A DNA stretch of 45,751 nt from Thiomicrorhabdus sp. (GCA_015487015.1 WFQP01000007.1:1-45751), one strand, 5' to 3'. Shown: positions 35,605 through 44,662, counted from the stretch's first letter. Numbers and translations are program-made. The notes: generated from the sequence alone by a model not told the origin.

Positions 35605-35614
35605 GGGGGGGGAG
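35605..35614 (+). promoter_or_regulatory. G-tract serving as ribosome-binding site of the ComF-like gene
   Basis: Eight G (35605-35612) run into AG, so the Shine-Dalgarno core GGAG (35611-35614) sits five bases before the TTG start. A length change in the tract would alter the ribosome site rather than the frame. Confidence 0.5.
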
Positions 35615-35619
35615 AAAAA

Positions 35620-36309
35620 TTGAATTTATTTGAAAAATGGTTGTTGCCGCCTACCTGTGTATTGACGGGAGAGCCTGCGGAGCATTTTGACCTGTCGCCT
35701 TTACTGGTTAAAGGATTAACACGACCGAATGACGTTTGCCCTGTCTGTTGTGAGTTGAGTTTGAAGGTAGGGGGGAAGAAAAATTTATGCGGGGCTTGCT
35801 TGACTCAGTCCCCTGCTTTTTGCCGAACACAGGTGGGGTTTTATTTTGAGGGGGCGTTAACTGAGTTGGTTTATGGGCTTAAATACCATCAAAAGCCAGA
35901 ATACGCTCGGCTGTTGGCAGAAATGACGGTGGCGTATTTCGATTTTTCTGGCATTGAGGCATTGGTTCCAGTACCGCTTCATGCTTTGAGGCGACGAGAT
36001 CGTGGTTACAATCAAGCGGAATTAATTGCCAAAGAGCTTGGAAAATTATTGGCGATTCCCGTTATCAGCAAGGGGGTACAACGAATCAAAAATACCCCTT
36101 CACAAACACACTTAACTGCTAAGCAACGCCATAAAAATTTAGGGAGTGCGTTTGAAGTGAAGGGGGATGATTTTGAGTCGTTATCGCATATTGCATTGGT
36201 GGATGATGTGATTACCACGGGGGCAACCATGCAACGATTGGCAAGGGTGCTTCAGCGTAAGACAAATATTAAGCAGATTGAAGCGTGGGCGATTGCTAAA
36301 ACAAAGTAA
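35620..36309 (+). CDS. ComF/GntX-family phosphoribosyltransferase-like protein
   Basis: The 229-residue protein has an N-terminal zinc-ribbon-like region (CPVCC and CGACL near residues 45-67) and a type I phosphoribosyltransferase domain with the PRPP loop [12 protein letters not shown] near 191. ComF is needed for DNA uptake in competent bacteria, and GntX is its relative in E. coli; the biochemical reaction is unknown. The start is TTG with the G-tract ribosome site just before it. It is divergent from bioB, the usual gammaproteobacterial place for this gene. Confidence 0.9.
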   Translation: MNLFEKWLLPPTCVLTGEPAEHFDLSPLLVKGLTRPNDVCPVCCELSLKVGGKKNLCGACLTQSPAFCRTQVGFYFEGALTELVYGLKYHQKPEYARLLAEMTVAYFDFSGIEALVPVPLHALRRRDRGYNQAELIAKELGKLLAIPVISKGVQRIKNTPSQTHLTAKQRHKNLGSAFEVKGDDFESLSHIALVDDVITTGATMQRLARVLQRKTNIKQIEAWAIAKTK

Positions 36310-36332
36310 ATGGTTGCTTATTTTTTTACCGT

Positions 36333-37019
36333 TTACCGTTTGATGGCTTTTAGCCATTTCCATAAATTAAATAGGCTGGCTAACGAACTGGCGACATAGG
36401 TTAGAGCGCAGGCAAATAGAATGGTTTTTGCTGTTTTTTGATCTTGTGCATTTAGGTATTTCCCCTCGTTAAGTAAAGGAAGAGCGCGTTTGAAGCTGGC
36501 ATCAAATTCAACGGGCAGGGTGCTTAGGTGAATGATAACGGGCACGCCCATGGCAATAAACCCTGCCGCAAAGGCCATGATTCCGATAATGGGTGAATGG
36601 GTTAAGGGAATTAAAATGGGGGTGGCAAGCAGTGCCATGCCGGCAAATTTTTGCATGATGGCGGCACGTTCAATTAAGGCGGTACGCTGTTTGAGTGGGG
36701 GGTAGTTATGTTGGTCTTGCAGAGCATGGCCAATTTCATGCGCCACCACGGTGATGGCGGTTAGCGAGTTTGAGTGGGCGTAGGCGCTAGAAATTCGCAC
36801 GACTTTCTCAATCGGGTCGTAGTGGTCTCCCTGATCGGTCTCTTCGATACGAACGTTTGTTAAGTTGAGCTTTTTGACCAAGTGTTCGGCAAACTGCAAG
36901 CCTGTTCCAGGAATATCAGGGTGCGGTTGATTGTGTTTTTTTAAGATGTGCTTGGTCCATAAGCTGGGCAGCATGGTTAAGATAAACAGCAGGATAACAC
37001 CAACGATTAACACGCCCAT
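36333..37019 (-). CDS. membrane zinc metallopeptidase (YugP-like)
   Basis: The 228-residue protein has an N-terminal membrane helix, the zinc-binding HEIGHAL near residue 92 within TVVAHEIGHALQDQ, and two or three further hydrophobic helices (residues 125-165 and about 200-218). This fits the putative neutral zinc metallopeptidase family of YugP (Zn_peptidase_2). Substrates are not known. It follows the DUF255 gene by 13 bases and converges with the ComF-like gene. Confidence 0.87.
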   Translation of the reverse strand: MGVLIVGVILLFILTMLPSLWTKHILKKHNQPHPDIPGTGLQFAEHLVKKLNLTNVRIEETDQGDHYDPIEKVVRISSAYAHSNSLTAITVVAHEIGHALQDQHNYPPLKQRTALIERAAIMQKFAGMALLATPILIPLTHSPIIGIMAFAAGFIAMGVPVIIHLSTLPVEFDASFKRALPLLNEGKYLNAQDQKTAKTILFACALTYVASSLASLFNLWKWLKAIKR

Positions 37020-37032
37020 AAAAAATGACTCT

Positions 37033-38883
37033 CTATTTTTGGTTTGATAAAAGGGGGGCGGTTGGCTGGCCGCACTGTGTGAGTGGTTGCGTGTAGCTGG
37101 CGTAAGCGATGGGGTCTTTTAATAGGCTGGCACTGGCAAAAGACAGTGTTTCTGGTTTTAAGCAGCTGACGATTCCCGCAGGGCTTGGAATGCCACTGTC
37201 TTTCATCTGCCAAGTACTCTGTTGTCCGGGGAGCAGGGGAATGGCTTGGTATTGCCAGCCAGTGGCGTTTAAAAATTGGCGTAGAATGGTTTTTTCGAGT
37301 GCCGTAATCTGAAGTGCATAGGAGGTATTTGACGCGGTTTGCCATGCTTTTAGTCCTTGATAGATAAAGGCATAATCTTCCAGAGTGGCTTGCCCCATTG
37401 GCTTACCCTGTTGCGATAGGGCACGAGGGGGATTTTCTTGTTGAATCAGTTGGTTCAGCCGTTTGGCCAGCGCCTCCCCTTTTTGTCGAATATTTGGTTC
37501 ATTCAGGGTTTGGTAGGCTTGTGCATAGGCGGATAAAATCAAACCATTCCAGCCTAAAATGCTTTTGCTATCAACGGGAATGTGTTTGGCAGGGGTTTGC
37601 AGTGCATTACGAATACGTTGCCACTGGGCAGGGGAGCTCTTTGAAGGGGGCTTGGGAAGCCAGCCAAACTCATAGGGGGCGGGTTGTTCTAAGTGCCAGT
37701 CGGTTTTAATCAATGCAAAATCGGCGGGAGAGAGGGTTTGTTGTAGCGCTTCTTTTGTCCATAAATAATCGCCTCCCTCTCGGTTTTTTGCATCAATGGC
37801 GGACTGACTGCTTTGGTAGAGCTGAGTGATCGGATTGTATAGGTGTTCGGTTAAGTAGGTTAGGGTTTGTTGGGCGGTTTTTATATAGTCAGGACGTTGA
37901 AAGCGTGTGCCAGCTTGAAAATACAGTTTGGCAAGCAGGGCGTTGGTGTAGGCCATTTTTTCAAAATGCGGCGTTTGCCACTCGGGATCAACGGTGTAGC
38001 GATAAAAGCCACCATGAATGTGGTCAAACAGGTGTTGTGATTGCATCTGATCCAGTGTGAGTATTAACCACTCTTTGGTTGCCTCTGGCAAGGTGGGGCT
38101 GTTTAACAGGCTTTGTAATAAGGGGGCATGGGGAAATTTAGAGCTGCCTTGTCGGCTGGTGAGTCCACCACTGAAATCATCCTCTCTTTGTGCAAGTTGT
38201 TGTAATAGTTGGGTTTGAAACGGCTGTGCATTGAGTGGTTGTGATATGGCTGGAGCAGGGGGGGGGAGAAAATTTTTGGCGAGTTTCTGAATTTGGTTGG
38301 GGTGTTCGTTCCATAGGGTAATAATGTTGGATAGGGTGGTGTTAAAGTCTTTGTTGCTTAAGTAGATAAAGGCCGCAAATGGATAGCCATAGGGGGTTAA
38401 TACGACGTGTTGTGGCCAACCCGCTTGTCCTGTGGCGCGTTGTGAAAATTCAATTAAGACTTTATCGAGTTCGGGATTGAGTTCTCGATCAATTTTGACA
38501 GCAATGAAGTGTTGATTGAGTACGTTGGCTGTGGATGGGTCAAGGTAGCTTTCACGGTGCATGACATGGCACCAGTGGCATGAAAAGTAACCGCTGGAGA
38601 TAAAGATGAGTTTATTTTCTGTTTTGGCTTTGTTTAATACGGCGGCACGCCATGTTTGCCAGTGAACAGGGTCTGCGCCGTGCATGGCTAAATAGGGACT
38701 GTCATGTTGATGGAGGGTATTTTTAAGATTGGCAAGGCTGTCCAAAGAGAGCATTGCCAGCAAGCAAAATAGGGTGGTAGATAGAAACCACGTGTGTGCA
38801 GAGGCGTTCAATCGAATCTGTTGAACGCTCTTTTTATTGGGGATTTTTATCTGTTTTTGATTCCGAGGTGTTGGATGAATCAT
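37033..38883 (-). CDS. exported DUF255 thioredoxin-like / six-hairpin domain protein
   Basis: The protein has an N-terminal hydrophobic signal (cleaved near DSLA), then a thioredoxin-like DUF255 domain with the typical GYFSCHWCHVMHRES (a CxxC-type pair) and DRELNPELD. A long alpha-helical C-terminal region resembles the six-hairpin glycosidase fold of YyaL/spermatogenesis-associated protein 20. The function is unknown; a redox role in the periplasm is inferred. I start at ATG 38883, 50 bases inside tatC; a TTG at 38811 would give a shorter signal. A run of nine (38258-38266) encodes Pro-Pro-Pro near residue 207. Confidence 0.82.
   Translation of the reverse strand: MIHPTPRNQKQIKIPNKKSVQQIRLNASAHTWFLSTTLFCLLAMLSLDSLANLKNTLHQHDSPYLAMHGADPVHWQTWRAAVLNKAKTENKLIFISSGYFSCHWCHVMHRESYLDPSTANVLNQHFIAVKIDRELNPELDKVLIEFSQRATGQAGWPQHVVLTPYGYPFAAFIYLSNKDFNTTLSNIITLWNEHPNQIQKLAKNFLPPPAPAISQPLNAQPFQTQLLQQLAQREDDFSGGLTSRQGSSKFPHAPLLQSLLNSPTLPEATKEWLILTLDQMQSQHLFDHIHGGFYRYTVDPEWQTPHFEKMAYTNALLAKLYFQAGTRFQRPDYIKTAQQTLTYLTEHLYNPITQLYQSSQSAIDAKNREGGDYLWTKEALQQTLSPADFALIKTDWHLEQPAPYEFGWLPKPPSKSSPAQWQRIRNALQTPAKHIPVDSKSILGWNGLILSAYAQAYQTLNEPNIRQKGEALAKRLNQLIQQENPPRALSQQGKPMGQATLEDYAFIYQGLKAWQTASNTSYALQITALEKTILRQFLNATGWQYQAIPLLPGQQSTWQMKDSGIPSPAGIVSCLKPETLSFASASLLKDPIAYASYTQPLTQCGQPTAPLLSNQK
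38258..38266. repeat. G9/C9 tract in the DUF255 gene
   Basis: Nine G followed by AGAAAATTTTT encode Leu-Pro-Pro-Pro on the minus strand. The flank is almost the same as that of the tracts in tatC and before the ComF-like gene. Confidence 0.9.
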
Positions 38884-39850
38884 TGGATTTGTCCGTTGTT
38901 GGTTCGGTTGCTTGGTTTTTTTTGTACTGTTTGTTGATGCTGTGCATATCCGAATCGGCTTTATCAAACTCCCCGTCCCAATCAAAATCATCTTCTACTT
39001 GGTCTTGGTAGCGATCATCAAAATCATACTGTTTGGTCTGTTGATTGTTGTTGGACGTTGGTTCAGGTTCGTTGTTAGAGGGGGGGGGAGAATTTTTTTC
39101 CTCATTCGCCGCGCGTCGTTTCATGACGTAAGCACCGACCAGTAAACCGACCTCAAAGAGTAGCCACATGGGAACGGCCAACAGGGTTTGAGAGATGAGG
39201 TCTGGTGGCGTAAGTAGCATTCCAATGATGAATGCGCCCACGATAATATAGGGTCGAGAGTGGCTGAGTTTTTCAGCGGTGGTCATGCCAGTAATAATTA
39301 AGAGCACGGTGACAATGGGCACTTCAAAAGCAATACCAAAGGCAAAAAACATTTTAATGACAAAGTCTAAATAGAGTGAGATGTCGGTGGCAATGGTCAC
39401 GCCTTCGGGGGCGGCTTGTGATAAAAAACCAAACACCAATGGAAAGACGACATAGTAAGCAAACAGGCCACCAGCATAAAACAGGAAGGAGCTGAAAAAT
39501 AAAATGGGGGCAATGAGTTGCTTTTCATGTGAGTACAAAGCGGGGGCAATAAAACGCCACACTTGATAGAGCACATAGGGCATGGCAAGGTAGATGGCGA
39601 GTATAAAACTTAATTTAAATGGGGTTAAAAAAGGCGATGCGACCCCCGTTGCAATCATGCTGGTACCTTCGGGCAGGTAGCGGGTGAGTGGCTCTGATAT
39701 GTAAAGGTAGATGTCGTTGGCAAATGGAAACAGCACAAAGAACAGGACAATAATAACCAAAATACCACGCGTTAAACTACGCTTTAGGTCAAGCAGGTGT
39801 TGAACGAGCGTCATCTCTTGGTCATTGGGTGGGAGCGCAGAATTGCTCAT
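38834..39850 (-). CDS. tatC: Tat translocase subunit TatC with a long hydrophilic tail
   Basis: TatC is the multi-span receptor for twin-arginine signals such as that of SoxC. The core (about residues 1-245) has six membrane helices and the family segments LVQHLLDLKRSL, the FAFGIAFEVPIV segment and LTPPDLISQTLLAVPMWLLFE. The protein has 338 residues against the usual 250 or so, because a Asn/Asp/Glu/Ser-rich tail of about 90 residues follows. A run of nine C on the coding strand (39080-39088) encodes Pro-Pro-Pro exactly where the tail begins; one extra C would give a stop two codons later. Confidence 0.94.
   Translation of the reverse strand: MSNSALPPNDQEMTLVQHLLDLKRSLTRGILVIIVLFFVLFPFANDIYLYISEPLTRYLPEGTSMIATGVASPFLTPFKLSFILAIYLAMPYVLYQVWRFIAPALYSHEKQLIAPILFFSSFLFYAGGLFAYYVVFPLVFGFLSQAAPEGVTIATDISLYLDFVIKMFFAFGIAFEVPIVTVLLIITGMTTAEKLSHSRPYIIVGAFIIGMLLTPPDLISQTLLAVPMWLLFEVGLLVGAYVMKRRAANEEKNSPPPSNNEPEPTSNNNQQTKQYDFDDRYQDQVEDDFDWDGEFDKADSDMHSINKQYKKNQATEPTTDKSNDSSNTSESKTDKNPQ
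39080..39088. repeat. G9/C9 tract at the core-tail boundary of tatC
   Basis: Nine G followed by AGAATTTTTTT encode Ser-Pro-Pro-Pro on the minus strand at the point where the TatC membrane core ends and the hydrophilic tail begins. Confidence 0.9.
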
Positions 39851-39858
39851 AAGGCTAA

Positions 39859-40320
39859 TTAACTTTTATTGGTGTCAGAAGGAGTTTTAAGCGGTAAGTC
39901 TGGTTTACTCGTTGGTGTTGACTCGGCCGTTTTAGTGGCTTGGTTGCTCTCTTTTAGATCAGGCACGCTGGGTGCTTGATTAAATTGACTGCGGTTTGTG
40001 GCTTCTGCTTGTGTGTCGTGCCCAAAGTCGGGACGCTGTAGTTCATCTAATTTAAGGTCTTGATTAAAGTCGAGTCCTGATTGCAGTTGATTGTTAATCT
40101 GATTGATTTGCTGTTGTTGCTCTTCAAAATTAACGGACTCTTTAAAGTCTTTTAGCGTCTCTTGTACTTGCCCATCTTGCTTAACCGAGTTTACAAAGCG
40201 ACGTACTTTTCCGGTAAATCGCCCAATTTTACGCGCAACTTCAGGCATGCGTTCAGGGCCTATGACCAATAACGCAATAATGAGGATGAGCAGGATTTCC
40301 AGAAAACCAATATCAAACAT
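39859..40320 (-). CDS. tatB: Tat translocase subunit TatB
   Basis: The 153-residue protein has a single N-terminal helix with the TatB hallmark GFLEILLILIIALLVIGPERMPEVARKIG (shown here in part: LVIGPERMPEVARK), an amphipathic helix and a long Gln/Asn/Asp-rich tail without structure. TatB binds TatC and receives the signal peptide. It starts 43 bases after tatA and ends 8 bases before tatC. Confidence 0.94.
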   Translation of the reverse strand: MFDIGFLEILLILIIALLVIGPERMPEVARKIGRFTGKVRRFVNSVKQDGQVQETLKDFKESVNFEEQQQQINQINNQLQSGLDFNQDLKLDELQRPDFGHDTQAEATNRSQFNQAPSVPDLKESNQATKTAESTPTSKPDLPLKTPSDTNKS

Positions 40321-40363
40321 TTACATAAGCCTTGTGAGCAAAATAGCGGGTATATACCACCGT

Positions 40364-40606
40364 TTATGCTTTGTCTTTTTTGCTGTCGGTTTTATTTTCT
40401 GCCGCCACATCAAAAACATTTTCACCGTCTTTCTTTTCTAGCGTTTGTGTGTTGTCTTCTTTTTTATCGTCTTCCTCTTTCACGGCTTTTTTAAAGCCTT
40501 TGATGGCACTGCCTAAGTCACCACCAACATTTTTAAGGCGTTTTGCGCCAAAAAGAACAAGAACGATTGCAAGAATAATAAGTAACTGCCAAATACTAAT
40601 GCCCAT
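40364..40606 (-). CDS. tatA: Tat translocase subunit TatA
   Basis: TatA forms the pore-like assembly of the Tat system. From ATG 40606 the product is 80 residues and opens with [19 protein letters not shown], the family start, followed by [21 protein letters not shown] and a charged tail. The ATG four codons upstream (40618) contains the GGAG that serves as ribosome site for 40606, so I prefer the latter. It leads tatABC; a 150-bp gap separates it from the HIT gene. Confidence 0.94.
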   Translation of the reverse strand: MGISIWQLLIILAIVLVLFGAKRLKNVGGDLGSAIKGFKKAVKEEDDKKEDNTQTLEKKDGENVFDVAAENKTDSKKDKA

Positions 40607-40769
40607 TAGGGTCTCCATTTTTAAAGTTTATTAGTAACAATGTTGAGTCGATTTTTTTAGGAATCCACTGAGTTGCTACCTTGTCGTTTTATCATGTATT
40701 TTTAAATCATACCAGAATATATATAAGTGATTGATTAACTGTTTTTATGCTTTCATAATGAAAGATGCA

Positions 40770-41102
40770 TTATTTAGCGGGTTTGTTTCCTAATAAGTGG
40801 ATATGAAGGTGAAAAATTTCTTGCCCCCCTGACTCGCCCGTATTGATTTGAGTTTTAAAGCCATCCAACCCTTGTGCTTGCGCGAGTTGAGGGAGCAGTA
40901 ACATCATGTGTCCCATGCAATCTTTATCTTCAGGCGTGAGATCAAATAGGGTTGGAATGGGTTTTTTAGGGATAATCAGTAAATGCACAGGTGCTTTAGG
41001 GTGAATGTCATTAATCACGATGCACTTATCATCTTCGTAAACAAATTCAGTGGGTATTTCTTTATCAATGATTTTGCTAAACAGTGTTTTTTCTTCTGTC
41101 AT
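40770..41102 (-). CDS. HIT-family nucleotide hydrolase (HinT-like)
   Basis: The 110-residue protein is a single HIT domain ending with the catalytic HLHIHLLG near residue 98, and it contains VINDIHPKAPVHLLIIPK. HinT proteins cleave adenosine phosphoramidates and acyl-adenylates. Placement after hisE is common in proteobacteria. The ATG has AAGGG about 9 bases upstream. Confidence 0.93.
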   Translation of the reverse strand: MTEEKTLFSKIIDKEIPTEFVYEDDKCIVINDIHPKAPVHLLIIPKKPIPTLFDLTPEDKDCMGHMMLLLPQLAQAQGLDGFKTQINTGESGGQEIFHLHIHLLGNKPAK

Positions 41103-41136
41103 GGCTAAGGCCCTTTTTCACGTAATACGAGATAAC

Positions 41137-41481
41137 TTAGGATGGTCGGCTGGCTTTTTCATCATGTCCAGAGAGTCCAAAGCGACGTTGCAATTCGTTG
41201 GTAACGTCTTCGCTCGAAAGATTTTGTGATGCCAATAATACCATGGTATGAAACCATAAGTCGGCAATTTCGTAGACGAGATGTTCTTTGTTTTCTGAGG
41301 TGTTATGGTGCTCTAAGTCTTTAGCGGCCATAATGGTTTCAGCGCTCTCTTCACTCACTTTTTTGAGTATTTTCTCAAGCCCTTTATGGTATAGGCTGGC
41401 CACATAAGAGCTATCGGGTTGTTCGGATTTTCTCGATTCTAAAATGAGATCGAGTTGTTTTAGTATGTCTTTATCGCTCAT
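41137..41481 (-). CDS. hisE: phosphoribosyl-ATP pyrophosphatase
   Basis: HisE hydrolyses phosphoribosyl-ATP in the second step of histidine synthesis. The 114-residue all-helical protein has [22 protein letters not shown] and [16 protein letters not shown], with the Glu and Asp residues that bind Mg. It is a separate protein here, not fused to HisI, and hisI is not in the window. It overlaps hisF by 4 bases. Confidence 0.95.
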   Translation of the reverse strand: MSDKDILKQLDLILESRKSEQPDSSYVASLYHKGLEKILKKVSEESAETIMAAKDLEHHNTSENKEHLVYEIADLWFHTMVLLASQNLSSEDVTNELQRRFGLSGHDEKASRPS

Positions 41482-42251
41482 AATCGAACCTCAATGCCTT
41501 TTGCTTGCATGGCTTGTTTTGCTTCTTGTACGGTGTGCTGTCCAAAGTGGAAAATGCTGGCGGCGAGTACGGCTTCGGCATGACCCTCTAAGATGCCTTC
41601 GCAGAGGTGGTCCAGCTCACCTACGCCGCCCGATGCGATTACGGGGATTTGAGTGCTGTCGGAGATGGCTCTTGTCAGCTCTAGGTCAAAGCCACTTTTT
41701 GTCCCATCTCGATCCATGCTGGTGAGTAAGATTTCGCCTGCGCCTAAAGATTCCATTTTTTTAGCCCACTCAATGGCATCAATGCCCGTTTCTTTGCGAC
41801 CGCCATGGGTGAAAATTTCCCATTGATTGGCTTCTCCTTCGGGACTGACTTTTTTTGCATCAATGGCAACGACAATGCATTGAGAGCCAAAGGCATCACA
41901 GGCTTCTTGAACAAAGCCAGGGTTAAAGATGGCCGCGGAGTTGATGGCCACTTTGTCTGCACCCGCATTTAACATGGTTCGAATGTCTTCAACGGTACGG
42001 ATTCCACCACCTACGGTGAGTGGAATAAATACTTGGCTGGCGACTTCTTCAACCATGTGTACGGTGGTGTTTCGGTCGTGTGCTGTTGCGGTGATATCTA
42101 AAAAGGTGATTTCGTCAGCGCCTTGTTCGTCATAGCGTTTTGCAACTTCTACAGGATTGCCGGCATCCCGAATATTGACGAACTGTACGCCTTTGACAAC
42201 TCGGCCGTTGTCAACGTCTAAACAAGGGATGATGCGTTTTGCTAAGCTCAT
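41478..42251 (-). CDS. hisF: imidazole glycerol phosphate synthase subunit HisF
   Basis: HisF is the beta/alpha-barrel cyclase that uses ammonia made by HisH to form imidazole glycerol phosphate and AICAR. The 257-residue protein has [20 protein letters not shown] with the catalytic Asp, [14 protein letters not shown], and [16 protein letters not shown] with the second catalytic Asp, then the phosphate-binding IASGGVG. It overlaps both hisA and hisE by 4 bases, which indicates tight co-translation. Confidence 0.97.
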   Translation of the reverse strand: MSLAKRIIPCLDVDNGRVVKGVQFVNIRDAGNPVEVAKRYDEQGADEITFLDITATAHDRNTTVHMVEEVASQVFIPLTVGGGIRTVEDIRTMLNAGADKVAINSAAIFNPGFVQEACDAFGSQCIVVAIDAKKVSPEGEANQWEIFTHGGRKETGIDAIEWAKKMESLGAGEILLTSMDRDGTKSGFDLELTRAISDSTQIPVIASGGVGELDHLCEGILEGHAEAVLAASIFHFGQHTVQEAKQAMQAKGIEVRL

Positions 42252-43006
42252 GCGTTTTCCTGGTGTTTAAAGGGAGAAAGTGTATCTGAAAGTGCTTGTC
42301 CCTCTTTGAAGTTTAATGTTCCTTCGTAAATGGCACGCCCAGTAATGGCACCAGTCACCCCATCGGCCTCAATTTTAGACAGTGCGGTAATGTCTTCTAA
42401 GTTGGTGATGCCACCTGAGGCTATAATGGGGATGGATAATGCTTTTGCAAGGGCTTGAGTCGCTTCAATGTTGACCCCTTTCATCATGCCATCACGACCG
42501 ATATCGGTATAAATAATCGCTTCAACGCCATCATTTTCAAATTGTTTACCAAGCTCGGTGACTTCATGATTGGTGACCTCTGCCCAACCATTAATCGCCA
42601 CCATGCCTTCTTTGGCATCCAGCCCAACCATGATGTGGCCAGGAAATGCTTTACAGGCTTCGGCGACAAACTCAGGGGTATGGACGGCTTGAGTGCCGAT
42701 GATGCAGTAGCTTACCCCTGCCTTTAGATAGGCTTCTATGGTTTTTAGGTCGCGAATACCACCGCCAATTTGAATAGGAAGCTCTGGGTAGGCTTCTCGT
42801 ACTTGGTAAACCGCGCTGCTGTTTACCGGCTTGCCTTCAAATGCACCGTTTAAATCGACCATGTGTAAGCGACGTGCGCCTTGAGTAACCCATTTTTCAG
42901 CCATGGCAACAATATCGCCAGAGAAGACGGTTGCCCCTTCCATAATGCCTTGTCTTAAGCGAACGCATTCACCATCTTTTAAATCAATTGCGGGAATTAA
43001 TAACAT
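42248..43006 (-). CDS. hisA: ProFAR isomerase HisA
   Basis: HisA isomerises the aminoaldose ProFAR to the aminoketose PRFAR. From ATG 43006 the protein is 252 residues and opens [24 protein letters not shown] lies about 9 bases upstream. The open frame continues upstream over the hisH end but that part is unlike the family. Key segments are [30 protein letters not shown] with the catalytic Asp, and IPIIASGGI. Confidence 0.96.
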   Translation of the reverse strand: MLLIPAIDLKDGECVRLRQGIMEGATVFSGDIVAMAEKWVTQGARRLHMVDLNGAFEGKPVNSSAVYQVREAYPELPIQIGGGIRDLKTIEAYLKAGVSYCIIGTQAVHTPEFVAEACKAFPGHIMVGLDAKEGMVAINGWAEVTNHEVTELGKQFENDGVEAIIYTDIGRDGMMKGVNIEATQALAKALSIPIIASGGITNLEDITALSKIEADGVTGAITGRAIYEGTLNFKEGQALSDTLSPFKHQENA

Positions 43007-43049
43007 TGTTAGTTGCCTTTTAAAATTTCGGTCTTGTTTTGAACGGTTA

Positions 43050-43688
43050 TTATCCGTTCCATTGTAAAAAATTTTGGAATAGTTGTAGGCCGTGTTCAGC
43101 ACTTTTTTCTGGATGTGCTTGAATGGCAAAAAGATTTTTATGGCTTAAGGCGGAAGGAAAAGAGGTTCCATGCGTGGTGGTGGCGGCAATAAAGGTCTCT
43201 TTTTTGGGTTGAACATAGTAGCTGTGAACAAAGTAAAATCGACTGTCTTGAGGGATGTTATGCCATAGCGCATGTTCTTGAGTTTGGTGAATCTGATTCC
43301 ACCCCATGTGCGGCACTTTTAGCTCAGGAAATGCTTTTTCGAGTTCAAAGTGTTTGACGTTACCTGAAATGATGTCTAAACAAGGCGTGCCACTGTTTTC
43401 ATCGCTGTGGGACATGAGTACTTGCAGTCCCATGCAGATGCCTAAAAAAGGTTTTTCTTGTACGGCATGTTGAATGGGGTGAATCATGCCTGTTTCCTGT
43501 AGTGCATTCATGCACGCTTTGGCGGCACCTTGTCCAGGGAATATAATGGCATCTGCCGATTCAATGACTTTAGGGTCATGGGTGACGATAATGCGGGTGT
43601 TATTAGGGGCAACATGTTCTGCTGCTTTGGCAACCGAACGAAGGTTGCCCATGCCGTAGTCAATAACGGCAACCAATTTTTGATCCAT
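43050..43688 (-). CDS. hisH: imidazole glycerol phosphate synthase subunit HisH
   Basis: HisH is the glutaminase that feeds ammonia to HisF. The 212-residue class I amidotransferase has the nucleophile Cys in [11 protein letters not shown] near residue 87, the oxyanion region [10 protein letters not shown], and the catalytic His/Glu in [14 protein letters not shown] near 193. It starts 2 bases after the hisB stop. Confidence 0.96.
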   Translation of the reverse strand: MDQKLVAVIDYGMGNLRSVAKAAEHVAPNNTRIIVTHDPKVIESADAIIFPGQGAAKACMNALQETGMIHPIQHAVQEKPFLGICMGLQVLMSHSDENSGTPCLDIISGNVKHFELEKAFPELKVPHMGWNQIHQTQEHALWHNIPQDSRFYFVHSYYVQPKKETFIAATTTHGTSFPSALSHKNLFAIQAHPEKSAEHGLQLFQNFLQWNG

Positions 43689-43690
43689 TT

Positions 43691-44278
43691 TTAAAGACTT
43701 CCTTTGGTTGAAGGCATTTTTCCCGCCATTCGCTCGTCTTGGCTGAGCGCCATGCGAAGTGCGCGGCCAAAGGCTTTAAAGATGGTTTCGGCTTGATGGT
43801 GTGCGTTATGGCCTCTTAAGCAGTCAATGTGTACGGTGGCGTTGGCGTGATTGACAAAGCCTTGAAAAAATTCAAAGACTAATTCTGTTTCGAAGTGACC
43901 AATTTTTTCTCGGGTAAAGTCGGCGTTAAACACGAGTCCGGGGCGACCGGATAGGTCAATGACCACTCGAGACAGTGCTTCATCAAGGGGAACGTAAGCA
44001 TGTCCATAGCGTGTAATGCCTTTTTTGTCGCCTACGGCTTGAGTGATGGCTTGGCCTAATGTAATGCCAACGTCTTCTACCGTATGGTGATCATCAATAT
44101 GAGTGTCACCATTGGCCTCTATTGTTAAGTCAATCATGCCATGACGTGCAATTTGATCGAGCATGTGCTCAAAAAAAGGAACGCCAGTGTTGAGTGTTGC
44201 GTTGCCTTCTCCGTCAAGGTTAACAGCGATGTTTATTTGGGTTTCAAGCGTGTTTCGCTCGATGGTTGCAGTGCGCAT
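43691..44278 (-). CDS. hisB: imidazoleglycerol-phosphate dehydratase
   Basis: HisB (the single-function dehydratase) removes water from imidazole glycerol phosphate. From ATG 44278 the protein is 195 residues, opening [19 protein letters not shown] lies about 9 bases upstream. Metal-binding histidines are in [15 protein letters not shown] and [19 protein letters not shown]. There is no histidinol-phosphatase domain, unlike E. coli HisB. It heads the his-HIT-tat run. Confidence 0.96.
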   Translation of the reverse strand: MRTATIERNTLETQINIAVNLDGEGNATLNTGVPFFEHMLDQIARHGMIDLTIEANGDTHIDDHHTVEDVGITLGQAITQAVGDKKGITRYGHAYVPLDEALSRVVIDLSGRPGLVFNADFTREKIGHFETELVFEFFQGFVNHANATVHIDCLRGHNAHHQAETIFKAFGRALRMALSQDERMAGKMPSTKGSL

Positions 44279-44599
44279 GAGAGGTTTCCTGTGTTCAATC
44301 GTGCCAATATAATAACTGAAAAGTTTTTTTTTTGACAGAATCTTGGTTGTTTTCATGATTTGGTTTTTGCTTTAAAGTTAGGCTAAGTTGATAAAACTAA
44401 ACGATAAAGCGCTCAATGGTTGAGGGTGTAAATTCAGGGAATAGTGGGGGTATAAGTAAAATATGAAAGGATCATAAGTTTTTTTTGGTGGGCAGGAGGC
44501 CTGTAGTTCTGGGATAATTCGTAAGATTATTTTATAGGAGTCCTTGTTTATTGGCTCTTAAGAGAGCGTTAAGGAAGTTTCAATACTTGATGTTTATTC

Positions 44600-44613
44600 T
44601 TGATATTGATTAA
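44600..44613 (+). promoter_or_regulatory. FNR/ANR-type box upstream of ccoN
   Basis: TTGATATTGATTAA matches the FNR consensus TTGAT-N4-ATCAA at nine of ten fixed positions. Its centre lies 61-62 bp before the start predicted from TATAAT at 44657-44662, the spacing of a class I FNR-activated promoter. Low-oxygen induction of the cbb3 operon by FNR-type proteins is well established in other proteobacteria. Confidence 0.65.
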
Positions 44614-44656
44614 GTTTCCTTAGGGTTGTCGCTAGAAAAACGATGAGTCCGCAATG

Positions 44657-44662
44657 TATAAT
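44657..44662 (+). promoter_or_regulatory. -10 element (TATAAT) of ccoN
   Basis: A perfect TATAAT preceded directly by TG lies about 83 bp before the ccoN ATG. No good -35 element is present, which suits an activator-dependent promoter. The remainder of the 44279-44744 gap shows no gene. Confidence 0.55.

Noticed and set aside
38884-38991. Longer start of the DUF255 protein at 38991
   Set aside because: It would overlap tatC by 158 bases and add a Lys/Asn-rich stretch before the signal peptide.
40371-40634. Plus-strand open frames opposite tatA and tatB
   Set aside because: Serine/phenylalanine-rich antisense of Lys/Glu-rich coding sequence, not a gene.
43007-43129. N-terminal extension of HisA
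   Set aside because: It overlaps hisH and is unlike the family; the ATG at 43006 has a ribosome site and gives the standard start.
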